A DNA stretch of 59,695 nt from the NCBI GenBank assembly GCA_035530055.1, contig DATKVN010000095.1:1-59695 (forward strand). Direction: 5' to 3'. Source of the DNA: a bacterium. GTDB taxonomy: Bacteria > UBA6262 > WVXT01. Position numbers and translations under genes: made by a program. Of this stretch, positions 1 to 9,746 are shown piece by piece; positions within the stretch are counted from its first letter, which is position 1, and each line of letters opens with the position of its first letter. The notes under the pieces are model-generated. The model was not told the origin of the DNA. It did no database searches and worked only from the letters and a program-made list of their open reading frames with translations.

Positions 1-1
1 G

Positions 2-3000
2 GTAAGAGGCTCCGTAGAATCAACAGATGGCGACTTGAAGTTAATCTCCACTCTATTTTCTGACAAGGCTGGCAAGTTGAGAGAAATAGGAGGTACTCTT
101 CGGGGTAAAATCGATTTTTCCAACCTCTCCTTGAGTGACTCCTGGTGGGAGAATGTTAAAGCTAAAGGAGCAGTTTCCATCGTTCAGCCCAGGGTCGGCC
201 AGGTCTCTTTTGACGAATTAGCTTTCGCATTTAACATAACCGAGCAGGTACTGAGTGTAGATAAATTTCGCTTTTCCCGGGGGACGGGGGAGGTAACAGG
301 TTCTGCCCAGGGGGGAACGAGAAAGGGTAAGCAGAATACAATAAATATAGATACTGAATGGCAAGATTATCCAGTAAGTTTTTCTTCTGGGAAACAGGTT
401 AAAAAAGATGAAGATTCTAAAAGGAATATGGCTATACCCGGGAGAAGATTAAAGGAGAATAGAGTCAACGGCAGCCTCAATTTTAGAGGGAAATTGGCCT
501 GGAAAAAGGACTGGGGAATTCGTGGTTATTTTTCAGGTAAGGATTTTAAATATAATGAAGAACCGTTAGAACCAATCGGTGCGAACCTATCCCTGAATAG
601 AAAACTTGCCCATCTTTCTTCTTTCCATTGTGGGAATGATTTGAAAGGTGAGTTCACGATTGAGGCAGGTAAACAGAAAACCATAAGCGGTGGCATAGAA
701 GTGGATACCGTGAAAGTTCCCCGTTTTCTCCGTTTGATATTTGGAACTGAGGGAGAGAAAACTTTGGTTGATGAGATTAGAGGAAGTTTACATAGTAAGA
801 TAGTTTTTAAAGGCCTTTTGGAAAATCCTCAAATTAATGGCTATGTAGACATTGAACAGGGAGTTTTTTCCACTACAAATTTCCTGTTTAAGTCAACATT
901 TAATTATAATAGAAGAGGAATCAATTTAGAATCGGCAGAACTGAAATTTGCTCCCGGGGGCAGAGTTTTGGCTAAGGGTAAGATAGATTTCAACAAACTT
1001 GAGCCTCTGGAAATTAATGTTGCCCTGGAGCACCTCCAGTTGAGTAGAGTGCAAAGTTTATTTTATGAAAGAAATTTGAACACTTTTGGGGAGGTTAATG
1101 GAAATCTCAATTTCCGTGGCACTTTCGCTCGTCCTCACTTAAAAGTGGAATTAGAATCGGAAAATAGTGGAGTAAATAGTTTCCATGTGGATACCATTAA
1201 AACAGACTTTAGGGTGGAGAAGGTCCTTGGAGATAAGGATGAAAGGATAGAATTAGTGTTCGATTCTTTTTCGGCAGGTTTTGGAGGGAGTCTCCTACGA
1301 TTTGCTCCGGAAGGCAAAGTTCGATTTTCGCCTTCCAGGAAGTTGGTCGACTTTTCGCTCCTTAGTGAATTTCGCAACATAAATTTCGCAAAAATGTCTA
1401 TTTTTGGTAGTGCTGAATTAAGGGGAACTGCCAATTTCTCCACGAACTCTCCTGTCCTGGAAGTGATGCTCACCACCAGGGACCTGTGGGTGAATCGCCA
1501 CAATTTTGAAACCGCAAAGTTAAGGCTTTCTTATCGAAACAGAAAGCTATTTTTCCTGCCGCTGGCCAAAGAAACTTTTCAGGTGTTGGGAGAGATAGAC
1601 TTCGAACGTGTGGATAGTTTCAATGTAAAACTACTCGAATTTTTTCAAGGCAAAGATAGACTGGTAACTATTAACGGGAATGCTGACCTTTCTGGACCAA
1701 TCGATCTAACTGTCCAGGGAAGAAAGGGAAAGATTGCTGCCAGTCTCATAGGAGAACTCCTAAATGTGAAAATTCCGTTCACAGGAAGTAGTGGGTTTGA
1801 CCTCAAACTCAGCCGGACTTCAATAGAGGGAAAAAAGGGAAAATTCTATGACTCTTTACGGATGGAGGGGGAAATAGATGTCGCTAATGGCTCGATAGGA
1901 AATCTTCTATTTGACGATTTCCGCGCTCTCATCAAGGCAGATGGTGATAGTATAAGTCTAAGGGAATTGACAATAAATAAGAAAGAAGAATATGCGATTA
2001 AATGTTGGGGAACTATTCCTTATCCCAAAGAGGAAAAAGATGGTAGAGAAATAGAGTTTTCTTTACAAATGTTTGATAGCAGGGCGGGCATGTTACGTGT
2101 TCTGACCAGGGAAATAAGTGATACCAAAGGGCAAATGGAAGCATTCCTTCATATTACCGGGACACGAGAAGAGCCTCTTATAAATGGATATTTTCGTGTC
2201 AAAGAGGCTACTCTCTACGGCAGGGAGATATTTAAGAGGATAGATGATCTGACCTGCGATATCTCAGTTAAGGATAGTAATATAGTTATCAACCGGATTA
2301 ATGGCCAGATAAAAAAGGGAGAAATGGACCTCAAAGGAGAGATAGCTTTGGCTGGCTGGAAGGTGGATAATCTCGATGTGGTTTTTGAGAACAAGAGAGA
2401 CTATGGGATTCCCCTTAAAATACCTTTTCTGAAAATACCTCAGAGTTCATTTTTTGGTCGTCTCCTATCTGAGACTCCTTGTTCCCTGGAGTTGAAGGGG
2501 AAAATCCATGCATATGGAACTCGCCAGTCGTATAATTTAGTAGGAGCAATTGAAGTGGAAAATGCCCAGTTTACTTATCCTCCCAGAGCCGAGGATGCCA
2601 AGGATCTAAATTTAGATTTTCTCAAGCCCGCGGTTTGGAATCTGGAGGTTAATGCGGGCAAAAATACCTGGTATAAAAATAGATTTGCTGAAGCCCAGGT
2701 ACAAGGACAGATGAAGCTCACTGGCCCAACTGAGGAGTTAACCGTTAACGGAACTCTTACATCCGTCAAAGGAGAGATAAGTTATCTGGGAGCTATCTTC
2801 AACGTGAAAGAGGCCACTGTGGAATGTATAGATGATGAGCTCTTTTTACAGGTTAGGGCGGAGTGCCCTGTGGAAGATGATACCATTATGTTAGTGGTAG
2901 AGAGGGGAAAATGGGGAAGGATTAAGCCAAAATTTACCTCCAGAAGTGATCCGGAAATGAGCGAGCAGGAAGCACTGGTTAAGGCTACTGGTTTGGATTC

Positions 3001-3421
3001 TTTAAGGCTCTCTCCACAGGAAGGGGATGCCTTGTTGAGGAGGGAACTGTTGAAGTTAATCGATAGCAGCCTGGCCAGCCCCTTGATCAAGTCAATTCTG
3101 AAATCGACGGGCATGGTAGATGTGGTTAAGGTTGAAACTACCCTTGCCCAGAAGACAGGGGAAAGATTAAATTCTCCAGAAGCCGCAAAAGGAAAGGAGG
3201 GAAAAAGCCTTTTAGAAGGTACGAAAATAACTTTGGGTAAGTATCTAAACACTAATTTATATCTGGGTTACAAGTTGCAATTCGAGGAAGGATACCTGAA
3301 TAGGCTCGAATTACGGCATGAACTGGAGCTGTTATATAGACTTAAAAGAGGAACTTCTTTGAAAGGCAGACTGGGAGAAGAGGAGAGATATTTGGGAGTA
3401 GAAAGACAAATAAGATTTTAA
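2..3421 (+). CDS. tamB: TamB/DUF490-type translocation and assembly module protein, 5' partial
   Basis: Very long AsmA/TamB-like protein. The frame stays open through the left edge of the window (codons from base 2), so the N-terminus is missing; the TTG at 35 is not the true start. The visible 1139 or so residues are dominated by short alternating beta-strand segments with recurring G-x-(I/V)-x-(V/F) patterns, as in the hydrophobic beta-taco groove of TamB. The last roughly 300 residues match the DUF490 region and end in aromatic/charged beta-barrel-like strands (final residues RQIRF). TamB spans the periplasm and helps move phospholipid and assemble outer-membrane proteins with a BamA/TamA-family partner; here bamA follows directly after about 70 bp, which supports the call. 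Family assignment is confident, precise role is inference. Confidence 0.85.
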   Translation, partial: VRGSVESTDGDLKLISTLFSDKAGKLREIGGTLRGKIDFSNLSLSDSWWENVKAKGAVSIVQPRVGQVSFDELAFAFNITEQVLSVDKFRFSRGTGEVTGSAQGGTRKGKQNTINIDTEWQDYPVSFSSGKQVKKDEDSKRNMAIPGRRLKENRVNGSLNFRGKLAWKKDWGIRGYFSGKDFKYNEEPLEPIGANLSLNRKLAHLSSFHCGNDLKGEFTIEAGKQKTISGGIEVDTVKVPRFLRLIFGTEGEKTLVDEIRGSLHSKIVFKGLLENPQINGYVDIEQGVFSTTNFLFKSTFNYNRRGINLESAELKFAPGGRVLAKGKIDFNKLEPLEINVALEHLQLSRVQSLFYERNLNTFGEVNGNLNFRGTFARPHLKVELESENSGVNSFHVDTIKTDFRVEKVLGDKDERIELVFDSFSAGFGGSLLRFAPEGKVRFSPSRKLVDFSLLSEFRNINFAKMSIFGSAELRGTANFSTNSPVLEVMLTTRDLWVNRHNFETAKLRLSYRNRKLFFLPLAKETFQVLGEIDFERVDSFNVKLLEFFQGKDRLVTINGNADLSGPIDLTVQGRKGKIAASLIGELLNVKIPFTGSSGFDLKLSRTSIEGKKGKFYDSLRMEGEIDVANGSIGNLLFDDFRALIKADGDSISLRELTINKKEEYAIKCWGTIPYPKEEKDGREIEFSLQMFDSRAGMLRVLTREISDTKGQMEAFLHITGTREEPLINGYFRVKEATLYGREIFKRIDDLTCDISVKDSNIVINRINGQIKKGEMDLKGEIALAGWKVDNLDVVFENKRDYGIPLKIPFLKIPQSSFFGRLLSETPCSLELKGKIHAYGTRQSYNLVGAIEVENAQFTYPPRAEDAKDLNLDFLKPAVWNLEVNAGKNTWYKNRFAEAQVQGQMKLTGPTEELTVNGTLTSVKGEISYLGAIFNVKEATVECIDDELFLQVRAECPVEDDTIMLVVERGKWGRIKPKFTSRSDPEMSEQEALVKATGLDSLRLSPQEGDALLRRELLKLIDSSLASPLIKSILKSTGMVDVVKVETTLAQKTGERLNSPEAAKGKEGKSLLEGTKITLGKYLNTNLYLGYKLQFEEGYLNRLELRHELELLYRLKRGTSLKGRLGEEERYLGVERQIRF

Positions 3422-3490
3422 ATATTTACATTTTCCGGAAAATTTGATATTATAGTAAAATATTCTAAATAGTAGATAATTTTGAATACA

Positions 3491-5716
3491 ATGATGAGAA
3501 AGTTTACAGTCCTATTTTTTTTCTTTATGTTCCTTCTTTCCGGTTATCTCTTTTCCAGTCCTGTAGAGATAAGAGAAATCGAAATAACCGGGAATAAGAA
3601 TATAGAAACCAAGAAGATATTAAAAGCTCTGGGGATAAAAAAAGGCGATGAATATTCAGAAGAAAAAGTAAGCGAGGGCTTACAAAACATATATGAACTG
3701 GGGTTCTTTGAGGATATTACCATTGAAGTCTTTGAGGTTGAGGAAGGAGTAAATGTTACCTACGTTGTAACTGAGAAGCCCCTGATTAAGCGGATAGAAT
3801 TTAAAGGGAATAAAGAATTCTCTGATAGCAAATTAAAGAAAGAAATAGAATCAGAAGAGAAAGAACCTTTTGCTAACAGGAAAATGCAAGAGGATACCGA
3901 AAAGATTGCTACCCTTTATAAGGAAAAGGGTTATGCCGATATAAAAGTGGAGCCTTATACAACGGAAGACGAGAAGAATGGAATGGTGACAATGACTTTC
4001 TTTATTACCGAAGGCAAACAGATTAAGATAGGGAAAGTCAATTTAATTGGGGTAGAGGCATTTAATACGAAAAAAATAAAGAAAAAAATGGAGACCAAAA
4101 AGGAAAAGTTTTTTAAACAGGGACTACTGGATGAGGACCTGAGAACGATAGAAGCCTATTACAAAGATAGAGGATTCCTGAAAGTTCATCTGGGAACACC
4201 TATGGTCGTTCGCGATGAGGAGGAAGCGAAGATTTTTGTCACGCTTTTTGTTTATGAAGGCTTTAAATATACAGTGGGAGATATACAATTCCGAGACAAT
4301 TATGTGGTTACTACGGAGGATCTGGAAAAAGACCTGGAAGTGAAACACGGAGAGATTTTCAGCCAGGCAAAGTTGGAAGAGGGCCTGTTTAATATTCAGG
4401 AGCGCTATGCAGAAAAAGGCTATATCCTGATGCGTTCCAATCCAGAATACTCTACCGATGATGAGAAAAAAGTAGTAAACCTCTTAATCACTATAAATGA
4501 GCAGGGGATAGTCTATCTTGACCGAATTTACTTGGGAGGGAATGTCATTACTAAAGATTATGTAATTAAGCGGGAATTCCTGGTAAAGGAAGGAGACCCG
4601 TTCAATGTTAAAAAGATAAGGCGAACACAGGAGAAACTATATAACCTCGGTTTTTTTTCAGATATTGCAATTGAGATTGGTGAAACTGGTGACCCCTATA
4701 GAGCAAACCTCATCTGTGAGGTAACCGAGCAAAGGACGGGATTACTCAGTATGGGAGCAGGGTACAGCTCGCAAGATGGACTTTTAGGCACCCTTCAGCT
4801 TACTCAGAGCAACTTTTTGGGCAGAGGACAGAGAATAGATTTAATGCTGGAGTTTGGTAAGAAAAAGACCAATTATCAGCTCAGTTTTACTGAGCCATGG
4901 TTTTTAGGAAGACATGTCCTTTTTGGTATTAGTGCCTACGATACAGATAGAGACAGAGACTACTATAGAGAAGAGAGGGCTGGCGGAAATATCAGAATAG
5001 GTCCCCATCTAACAGATATTCTTAGTCTCCGCTTCACTTACACTTATGAACGGGTAAAGGTATACGATGCACTTGCTGATTGGGCAGAAGAAGGAAAAAA
5101 GGATAGCAGTAGTTTTACTACTTATTTAATAAGAGACAGCAGGGATAATATATTCGATGCTTCCAGAGGTTCTCTGAATTCTATCTCTCTTCAGGTCTCT
5201 GGAGGTATCCTGGGAGGGGATACTGATTTCGTTAAAACTTTTACCTCCAATAGTTGGTTTTTCCCTACATTCTGGCGCTTTGTTCTGGCGATTCAATTGA
5301 GGTATGGGATTGCTAGTAGTTTTCCTCACTCTACAGGAGTGCCAATTTATGAGCGGTTCTATGTGGGTGGGGCCGATAGCGTAAGAGGTTATGACTACAG
5401 AGGTGAGATCGGGCCTGACGAGGGAGGAGTGACGATGTTTGTAAGCAACGTAGAATATAAGTTTCCCATAGTTAAGGAAAAACTTCGCACTATTTTGCAG
5501 GGAGCAATCTTTATTGATATGGGAGGGAGCTGGAGGAAAGGAGATGTAAACTTTACCATAGGCTCAAGGGAGAATCAATTAAAGATGGGGATAGGAGCAG
5601 GAATCCGGTTCCAGACTCCTTTTTTCCCTGTCCGTCTCGATTGGGGATATGGATTAAATCATAAACCGGGAGAAGACAAATCCCAGTGGTATTTCACAAT
5701 GGGCCAATCCTTCTAA
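3491..5716 (+). CDS. bamA: Outer membrane protein assembly factor BamA
   Basis: Omp85 protein, 741 aa, the core insertase for outer-membrane beta-barrels. A signal peptide (MMRKF, then a run of F/L, ending near SGYLFSS) is followed by five POTRA-like repeats (about residues 22-350, with EIREIEITGNKNI-type openings) and a D15 beta-barrel from about residue 390 to the end. The barrel motif VRGY (the VRGF/Y lid motif) is present at about residue 630 and the chain ends in phenylalanine, as expected for a barrel C-terminal signal. I chose the ATG at 3491; an in-frame TTG at 3482 and an ATG at 3494 are alternatives, and no strong Shine-Dalgarno separates them. A weak promoter-like pair (TTGATA at 3444, TAAATA at 3466) lies upstream. 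The neighbours tamB and ompH fit. Confidence 0.96.
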   Translation: MMRKFTVLFFFFMFLLSGYLFSSPVEIREIEITGNKNIETKKILKALGIKKGDEYSEEKVSEGLQNIYELGFFEDITIEVFEVEEGVNVTYVVTEKPLIKRIEFKGNKEFSDSKLKKEIESEEKEPFANRKMQEDTEKIATLYKEKGYADIKVEPYTTEDEKNGMVTMTFFITEGKQIKIGKVNLIGVEAFNTKKIKKKMETKKEKFFKQGLLDEDLRTIEAYYKDRGFLKVHLGTPMVVRDEEEAKIFVTLFVYEGFKYTVGDIQFRDNYVVTTEDLEKDLEVKHGEIFSQAKLEEGLFNIQERYAEKGYILMRSNPEYSTDDEKKVVNLLITINEQGIVYLDRIYLGGNVITKDYVIKREFLVKEGDPFNVKKIRRTQEKLYNLGFFSDIAIEIGETGDPYRANLICEVTEQRTGLLSMGAGYSSQDGLLGTLQLTQSNFLGRGQRIDLMLEFGKKKTNYQLSFTEPWFLGRHVLFGISAYDTDRDRDYYREERAGGNIRIGPHLTDILSLRFTYTYERVKVYDALADWAEEGKKDSSSFTTYLIRDSRDNIFDASRGSLNSISLQVSGGILGGDTDFVKTFTSNSWFFPTFWRFVLAIQLRYGIASSFPHSTGVPIYERFYVGGADSVRGYDYRGEIGPDEGGVTMFVSNVEYKFPIVKEKLRTILQGAIFIDMGGSWRKGDVNFTIGSRENQLKMGIGAGIRFQTPFFPVRLDWGYGLNHKPGEDKSQWYFTMGQSF

Positions 5717-5740
5717 GGTGATGGAAGAAATGGAGAGTTC

Positions 5741-6325
5741 ATGATGAAAAGAATTTCGCTTTTTTTCTTTGTTTTTTCTCTTTTCTACTTTTTCCCTTTT
5801 ACACTTCCTGATGTAAGAGCAGTAATGCTTTCTTCGGAAAGAATTGCTTATGTAGACATAGATAGAGTCTTTGATGAATATAAAGGCATTAAACAAGCGA
5901 AAGAAAAGATAGAAAGAGAGATTGAAACGAAGAGAGGCGAGATAGCTAAACTGGAGAAGGAGATAAGAGATTTAGAATTTGCCATGAGGGAAAAGGAAAG
6001 AGTAGAACCAGTAGCTATCACGGGATTGGCCGAAAAAGAGGTGGAAATTTCTACTGGACCAGTTATCCCCAAACCACTTCCTGAAGAAATAATTAGACTG
6101 AATAAGGAAAAGCTTAATAAGATGGTAAAGAAAATGAAAGAGGAATTAGACAGGCTTGAGAAAGAGATGCCCCATCAGATTTTAGGAAAGATTTACGATG
6201 TGATTAGAGAGATTGCTCAGGCTGAAGGTTATGCTATCATTTTGGATAAGAAAAATATTCTGTATAGCGAAATAGAAAATGACCTCACTGAAAAAGTTAT
6301 ACAGATGTTGAATTTAGGTGAGTAA
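5741..6325 (+). CDS. OmpH/Skp-family periplasmic chaperone
   Basis: 194-aa protein with an N-terminal signal peptide (MMKRISLFFF..., cleavage near DVRA) followed by the Skp/OmpH opening RIAYVDIDRVFDEYKG. Two charged coiled-coil stretches (about residues 45-85 and 120-150) would form the trimeric tentacles that hold unfolded outer-membrane proteins. It sits 24 bp after bamA and just before lpxD, the same order as bamA-skp-lpxD in many Gram-negatives, so the role as a periplasmic holdase for BamA clients is well supported. It is somewhat longer than the E. coli protein because of a middle segment (about residues 85-115, VEPVAITGLAEKEVE) that interrupts the coiled coil. Confidence 0.9.
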   Translation: MMKRISLFFFVFSLFYFFPFTLPDVRAVMLSSERIAYVDIDRVFDEYKGIKQAKEKIEREIETKRGEIAKLEKEIRDLEFAMREKERVEPVAITGLAEKEVEISTGPVIPKPLPEEIIRLNKEKLNKMVKKMKEELDRLEKEMPHQILGKIYDVIREIAQAEGYAIILDKKNILYSEIENDLTEKVIQMLNLGE

Positions 6326-6328
6326 AAA

Positions 6329-6470
6329 GGAGTAGCGAAGCAAAGCTTCGCCTGCTGGACTCCTCCCGAAAGGGAGGTTTGGGCGACCACAAGGGTCGCC
6401 CCTACGCGATTCGCAAGGACTCCAGAATCTTTGGAATTCTCCCGAAAGCAAAGATTACGCTTTGGCGTGC
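6329..6470. repeat. Cluster of dispersed hairpin repeats between ompH and lpxD
   Basis: Begins GGAGTAG and contains in succession a hairpin GCGAAGC-AAA-GCTTCGC (6335-6351), CCTCCC-GAAA-GGGAGG (6362-6377) and GGGCGACC-ACAA-GGGTCGCCC (6381-6401), then GCAAGGACTCC, which matches the ends of repeat copies at 16611-16630 and 38933-38949. The same building blocks recur in most other intergenic gaps of the window. It lies inside a probable operon, so it would be transcribed. Confidence 0.75.
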
Positions 6471-6494
6471 CTTTTTGGATGTGGAGTAAGTTTG

Positions 6495-7523
6495 ATGGGA
6501 ATGACTTTAAAGAAAATTGCTGAGCTTGTTGGTGGTGAACTCTCCGGGGATAGTAACATAGCAATCGAAGGAGTGGGTAGTCTGATAGAAGCAGAAAAAG
6601 GCGAGATTACATTCTTGGCAAGTTCCCGGTACAGGAGTCAGGTATTAAAGACTAAGGCTTCAGCTATTATTATCGGTGAGGGAGTTGAGCTACCAGAGAT
6701 TCCTTCAATACGGACAAAGAATCCCTATTTAGCTTTTGCCCAGGTAATGAAAGTGTTGGTTCCTCCCAAAAAACTACCCAGGGGAATAGACAAAACCAGC
6801 ATTCTTGGTAAGGGAGTGAAATTAGGTAAGGATGTTGCCATTGGAGCTTACGTGGTTATTGGAAAGGGCGTGGTGATTGGAGATAAGACTGTAATTTTTC
6901 CGGGGACCTACATTGGGGATAAAGCTGTGATTGGGAAGGATGGGCTAATCTATCCAAATGTTACTGTGAGAGAAGAAGTTATTATAGGCGATAATGTAAT
7001 TATTCACCCCGGTGCAGTTATTGGTGCGGATGGATTTGGTTATGCCACTGAAAAGGGAAAACATCATAAGATTCCCCAGGCGGGAACTGTGGAAATTGAA
7101 AATGGCGTGGAAATTGGAGCAAACGTTACTATCGACCGGGCAACTATGGGTAAAACCCTCATAGGTGAAGGGACGAAAATTGATAATCTTGTTCAGATTG
7201 GACATAATGTTAGAATAGGTAAAAACTGCCTTATAGTTTCCCAGGTAGGTATTTCGGGAAGTACGGTGATTGGTGATAATGTTGTCCTGGCTGGCCAGGC
7301 AGGGCTTGTTGGCCATATTACCGTTGGCGATAATGCAATTGTTGGTGCGCAGGCAGGAGTTACTAAAAGTGTTCCCGCCAATACTACTGTTTCCGGTTAT
7401 CCTGCCCGGGAACACAAGATAGCCCAAAAGATAGATGCTCAATTAATTAGATTGCCGAAATTGTATGAACAGATAAAAGAGTTAAAACAAAATATAGAGA
7501 AAACAAGAGAAAAAATAAAGTGA
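6495..7523 (+). CDS. lpxD: UDP-3-O-acylglucosamine N-acyltransferase LpxD
   Basis: Third step of lipid A synthesis: transfer of an acyl chain to the 2-amino group of UDP-3-O-acyl-glucosamine. 342 aa from the chosen ATG. The N-terminal uridine-binding domain (about residues 1-100, [13 protein letters not shown] and ITFLASSRY) is followed by a long left-handed beta helix of hexapeptide repeats (I-G-x-x-x-x). The catalytic region is seen in GADGFGYA followed by KHHKIPQ, and in QIGHNVRIG. The start at ATG 6495 is preceded by GGAG; the open frame extends back to a TTG at 6462, but that extension lies in the dispersed repeat and has no family similarity. Its TGA overlaps a GTG at 7520. Confidence 0.96.
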   Translation: MGMTLKKIAELVGGELSGDSNIAIEGVGSLIEAEKGEITFLASSRYRSQVLKTKASAIIIGEGVELPEIPSIRTKNPYLAFAQVMKVLVPPKKLPRGIDKTSILGKGVKLGKDVAIGAYVVIGKGVVIGDKTVIFPGTYIGDKAVIGKDGLIYPNVTVREEVIIGDNVIIHPGAVIGADGFGYATEKGKHHKIPQAGTVEIENGVEIGANVTIDRATMGKTLIGEGTKIDNLVQIGHNVRIGKNCLIVSQVGISGSTVIGDNVVLAGQAGLVGHITVGDNAIVGAQAGVTKSVPANTTVSGYPAREHKIAQKIDAQLIRLPKLYEQIKELKQNIEKTREKIK

Positions 7524-7603
7524 AAACATCAGGTCGGTCGTCCTTTAGGGTGACGGAATCGGCACTCTCAAGAGTGGGTGACCAAAAAGTTATGGAGGAA
7601 ATT

Positions 7604-8917
7604 ATGGATTTACAGAAGACTATAAAAAGAGAGAGCACTTATTCGGGAATAGGTCTACACACTGGGAACATAACTTCAGTGACCTTTAAGCCAGCACTAC
7701 CCAATTCTGGTATAAAATTTGTAAGGTCAGATTTACCAGGTAAGCCGGAAGTTGAAGCTAACATAAAGAATGTTATCAGTGTAGCACGAGGAACCACTCT
7801 GGGTAATGGCAGTTTCCAGATCCAGACGGTAGAGCATATTATGGCTACTCTATGCGGTTTGGGTATAGATAATCTCATCGTGGAAGTGAATGCTGGTGAA
7901 CCTCCTGTGGCTGATGGTAGCGGGATGCCTTTTGTGGAGACTCTGGAGAAGGCTGGTTTCCAAGAACAGAATGTAGAAAAGAACTACTTTACGATAACTG
8001 AACCTGTCAAGTTTTCCAATGAAGATGTCCATCTGGTCGTTCTGCCATCGGATGAATTTAAAGTATCTGCTACCATCGATTACAAACATAAAATTTTAAA
8101 GAGTCAGTACGGCACGTTTACCATAACCAAAGAGATTTTCGAAAAGGAGATTGCTCCCGCCAGGACATACTGTTTTGAGCATGAAATCGAATCGTTGAAA
8201 CGCCGAGGGTTGGCTCGCGGGGGTAATTTAGATAATGCGGTAGTAATTGGACAGGATGGCATTCATAATAAGGAGCTCAGATTTCCCGATGAATTTGTCC
8301 GCCACAAGATACTCGATTTAATAGGGGACATCTATTTAATAGGAAAACCTTTAAAAGCACACATTATTGCTATCCGCTGTGGACATGCTGCTAACATTGC
8401 TTTGACTAAAAGGTTAGGCGAACTCATAAAGAGATCTGCTGCTCGTCGAACGACTAAGACTTTTAAACAGGAAGGTTTTGAAGGAAAAGTCTTAGGTTTG
8501 GAAGAGATTCAGAATATAATTCCCCATCGTCCTCCTTTTCTATTTGTAGACAAAATAATTATGTCAGAGAATATGGTCAAAGCCGTGGGGTTCAAGAACA
8601 TAACTATTAATGAGGAATACTTCAAGGGACATTTCCCTGACTATCCGATTTTGCCTGGCGTTCTAATTATAGAATCGATGGCACAGACTTCCTGTGTTCT
8701 CTTCTTGGCCCGTTCGGATCTCAGAAAGAAACTGCCCTATTTTATGGCGATTAAAGAGGTTAAATTTCGTAAGCCTGTCTTCCCTGGCGATCAGCTGCAG
8801 CTGGAAGTTGAAGTTACTCGTGCCCGGGTGAGAGGAGGAAAGATTAAAGGTAAGGCGTATGTTAGGAATGAATTGGTGGCTGAGGCCGAATTTATGTTCT
8901 CCTTGGTAGATAGGTAA
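7604..8917 (+). CDS. lpxC-fabZ: Bifunctional UDP-3-O-acyl-GlcNAc deacetylase / 3-hydroxyacyl-ACP dehydratase (LpxC-FabZ fusion)
   Basis: Two complete enzymes in one 437-aa chain. Residues 1 to about 290 are LpxC, the zinc deacetylase committing to lipid A: opening QKTIKRESTYSGIGLHTG, zinc and catalytic signatures VEHIMATL, HKILDLIGD and GHAANIALTK. Residues from about 300 are FabZ, with IPHRPPFLFVDKI and the catalytic GHFPDYPILPGVLIIESMAQ. The fusion is known from Bacteroidetes and some other phyla. Start choice: ATG 7604 follows GGAGGA at ideal distance; the frame is open to a GTG at 7520, but those 28 residues are repeat-derived and unlike LpxC. FabZ and LpxC draw on the same hydroxyacyl-ACP pool, so fusion may balance fatty acid and lipid A supply. 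Confidence 0.96.
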   Translation: MDLQKTIKRESTYSGIGLHTGNITSVTFKPALPNSGIKFVRSDLPGKPEVEANIKNVISVARGTTLGNGSFQIQTVEHIMATLCGLGIDNLIVEVNAGEPPVADGSGMPFVETLEKAGFQEQNVEKNYFTITEPVKFSNEDVHLVVLPSDEFKVSATIDYKHKILKSQYGTFTITKEIFEKEIAPARTYCFEHEIESLKRRGLARGGNLDNAVVIGQDGIHNKELRFPDEFVRHKILDLIGDIYLIGKPLKAHIIAIRCGHAANIALTKRLGELIKRSAARRTTKTFKQEGFEGKVLGLEEIQNIIPHRPPFLFVDKIIMSENMVKAVGFKNITINEEYFKGHFPDYPILPGVLIIESMAQTSCVLFLARSDLRKKLPYFMAIKEVKFRKPVFPGDQLQLEVEVTRARVRGGKIKGKAYVRNELVAEAEFMFSLVDR

Positions 8918-8972
8918 ATCGACAACGACAAGTAAGCAATGAGCATATACTACTAAACTTTTAGGAGAAAAA

Positions 8973-9746
8973 ATGAACATTCACAAAACAGCTTTAGTTC
9001 ATCCGGATGCAGTAATTGAAGAAGATGTGGACATTGGTCCATATACAATTATTGGACCGGATGTAAAGATTGGAAAAGGGACTGAGATTGGAGCTCGTGT
9101 AATAATCGAAGGAGATACTCAAATTGGCCAAAATTGTCAGATATGGACAGGAGCCATAATTGGAAATTTACCGCAGGATTTAAAGTTTAAAAGAGAAAAA
9201 ACGAGAGTCATAATTGGTGAGAATAATGTTATCCGGGAGTATGTAACCATCAACCGGGGAACGACTTCTACAGGAGAGACAACCATTGGAGATAACAATC
9301 TCATAATGGCATATGCTCATATCGCTCATGATTGTGTAATTGGCTCTAACGTGATTTTAGCTAACGTAGCTACTCTGGCGGGCCACGTAGTGATTGAGGA
9401 TAAGGCTATTGTGGGAGGGCTAACTCCAGTCCATCAGTTTGTGCGCATTGGCACATTGGGTATTGTGGGTGGAGGTTCTCGGGCAGCAAAAGATGTACCT
9501 CCCTATTGTATGGCAGCAGGGACACCCATTAGAATTTTTGGATTGAATACAGTGGGGTTACAAAGAAACAATTTCCCCAAGCATGTTAAAGCCCAGCTAA
9601 AGAGAGCCTACAAGGTTCTCTTCCGTTCCAAATTAAACACTACGCAAGCTTTGAACGTTTTGGAAAAAGAGTCAAACATCTCCGATGAATTGCTTCATAT
9701 GGTCGCCTTTATTAAAGAATCTGAGAGGGGAATCTGCAAAGAATGA
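8973..9746 (+). CDS. lpxA: UDP-N-acetylglucosamine acyltransferase LpxA
   Basis: 257 aa, first enzyme of lipid A synthesis, attaching a 3-hydroxyacyl chain to UDP-GlcNAc (or UDP-GlcNAc3N in some species). N-terminal two thirds are hexapeptide repeats forming a left-handed beta helix; the catalytic histidine lies in AHIAHDCVIG (about residue 122) and the acyl-ruler region reads GIVGGGSRAAKDVPPY. The C-terminal helical domain begins at LNTVGLQRNNFP. A good Shine-Dalgarno (AGGAGA) precedes the ATG. The end overlaps the start of lpxI by 4 bp (ATGA), showing translational coupling. The nearby Gfo/Idh dehydrogenase raises the possibility of a diamino sugar substrate, which cannot be settled by reading. 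Confidence 0.96.
   Translation: MNIHKTALVHPDAVIEEDVDIGPYTIIGPDVKIGKGTEIGARVIIEGDTQIGQNCQIWTGAIIGNLPQDLKFKREKTRVIIGENNVIREYVTINRGTTSTGETTIGDNNLIMAYAHIAHDCVIGSNVILANVATLAGHVVIEDKAIVGGLTPVHQFVRIGTLGIVGGGSRAAKDVPPYCMAAGTPIRIFGLNTVGLQRNNFPKHVKAQLKRAYKVLFRSKLNTTQALNVLEKESNISDELLHMVAFIKESERGICKE

Noticed and set aside
2782-3252. Minus-strand open frame opposite the end of tamB
   Set aside because: Antisense shadow; no ribosome site or recognisable motif, and tamB is clearly coding on the other strand.
6945-7442. Long open frame on the minus strand opposite lpxD (165 codons)
   Set aside because: Shadow of the hexapeptide-repeat coding strand; composition is antisense to a certain gene and shows no domain.
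7520-7603. GTG at 7520 as the lpxC-fabZ start
   Set aside because: The extra 28 residues are unlike LpxC and are repeat-like; ATG 7604 has a proper ribosome site.
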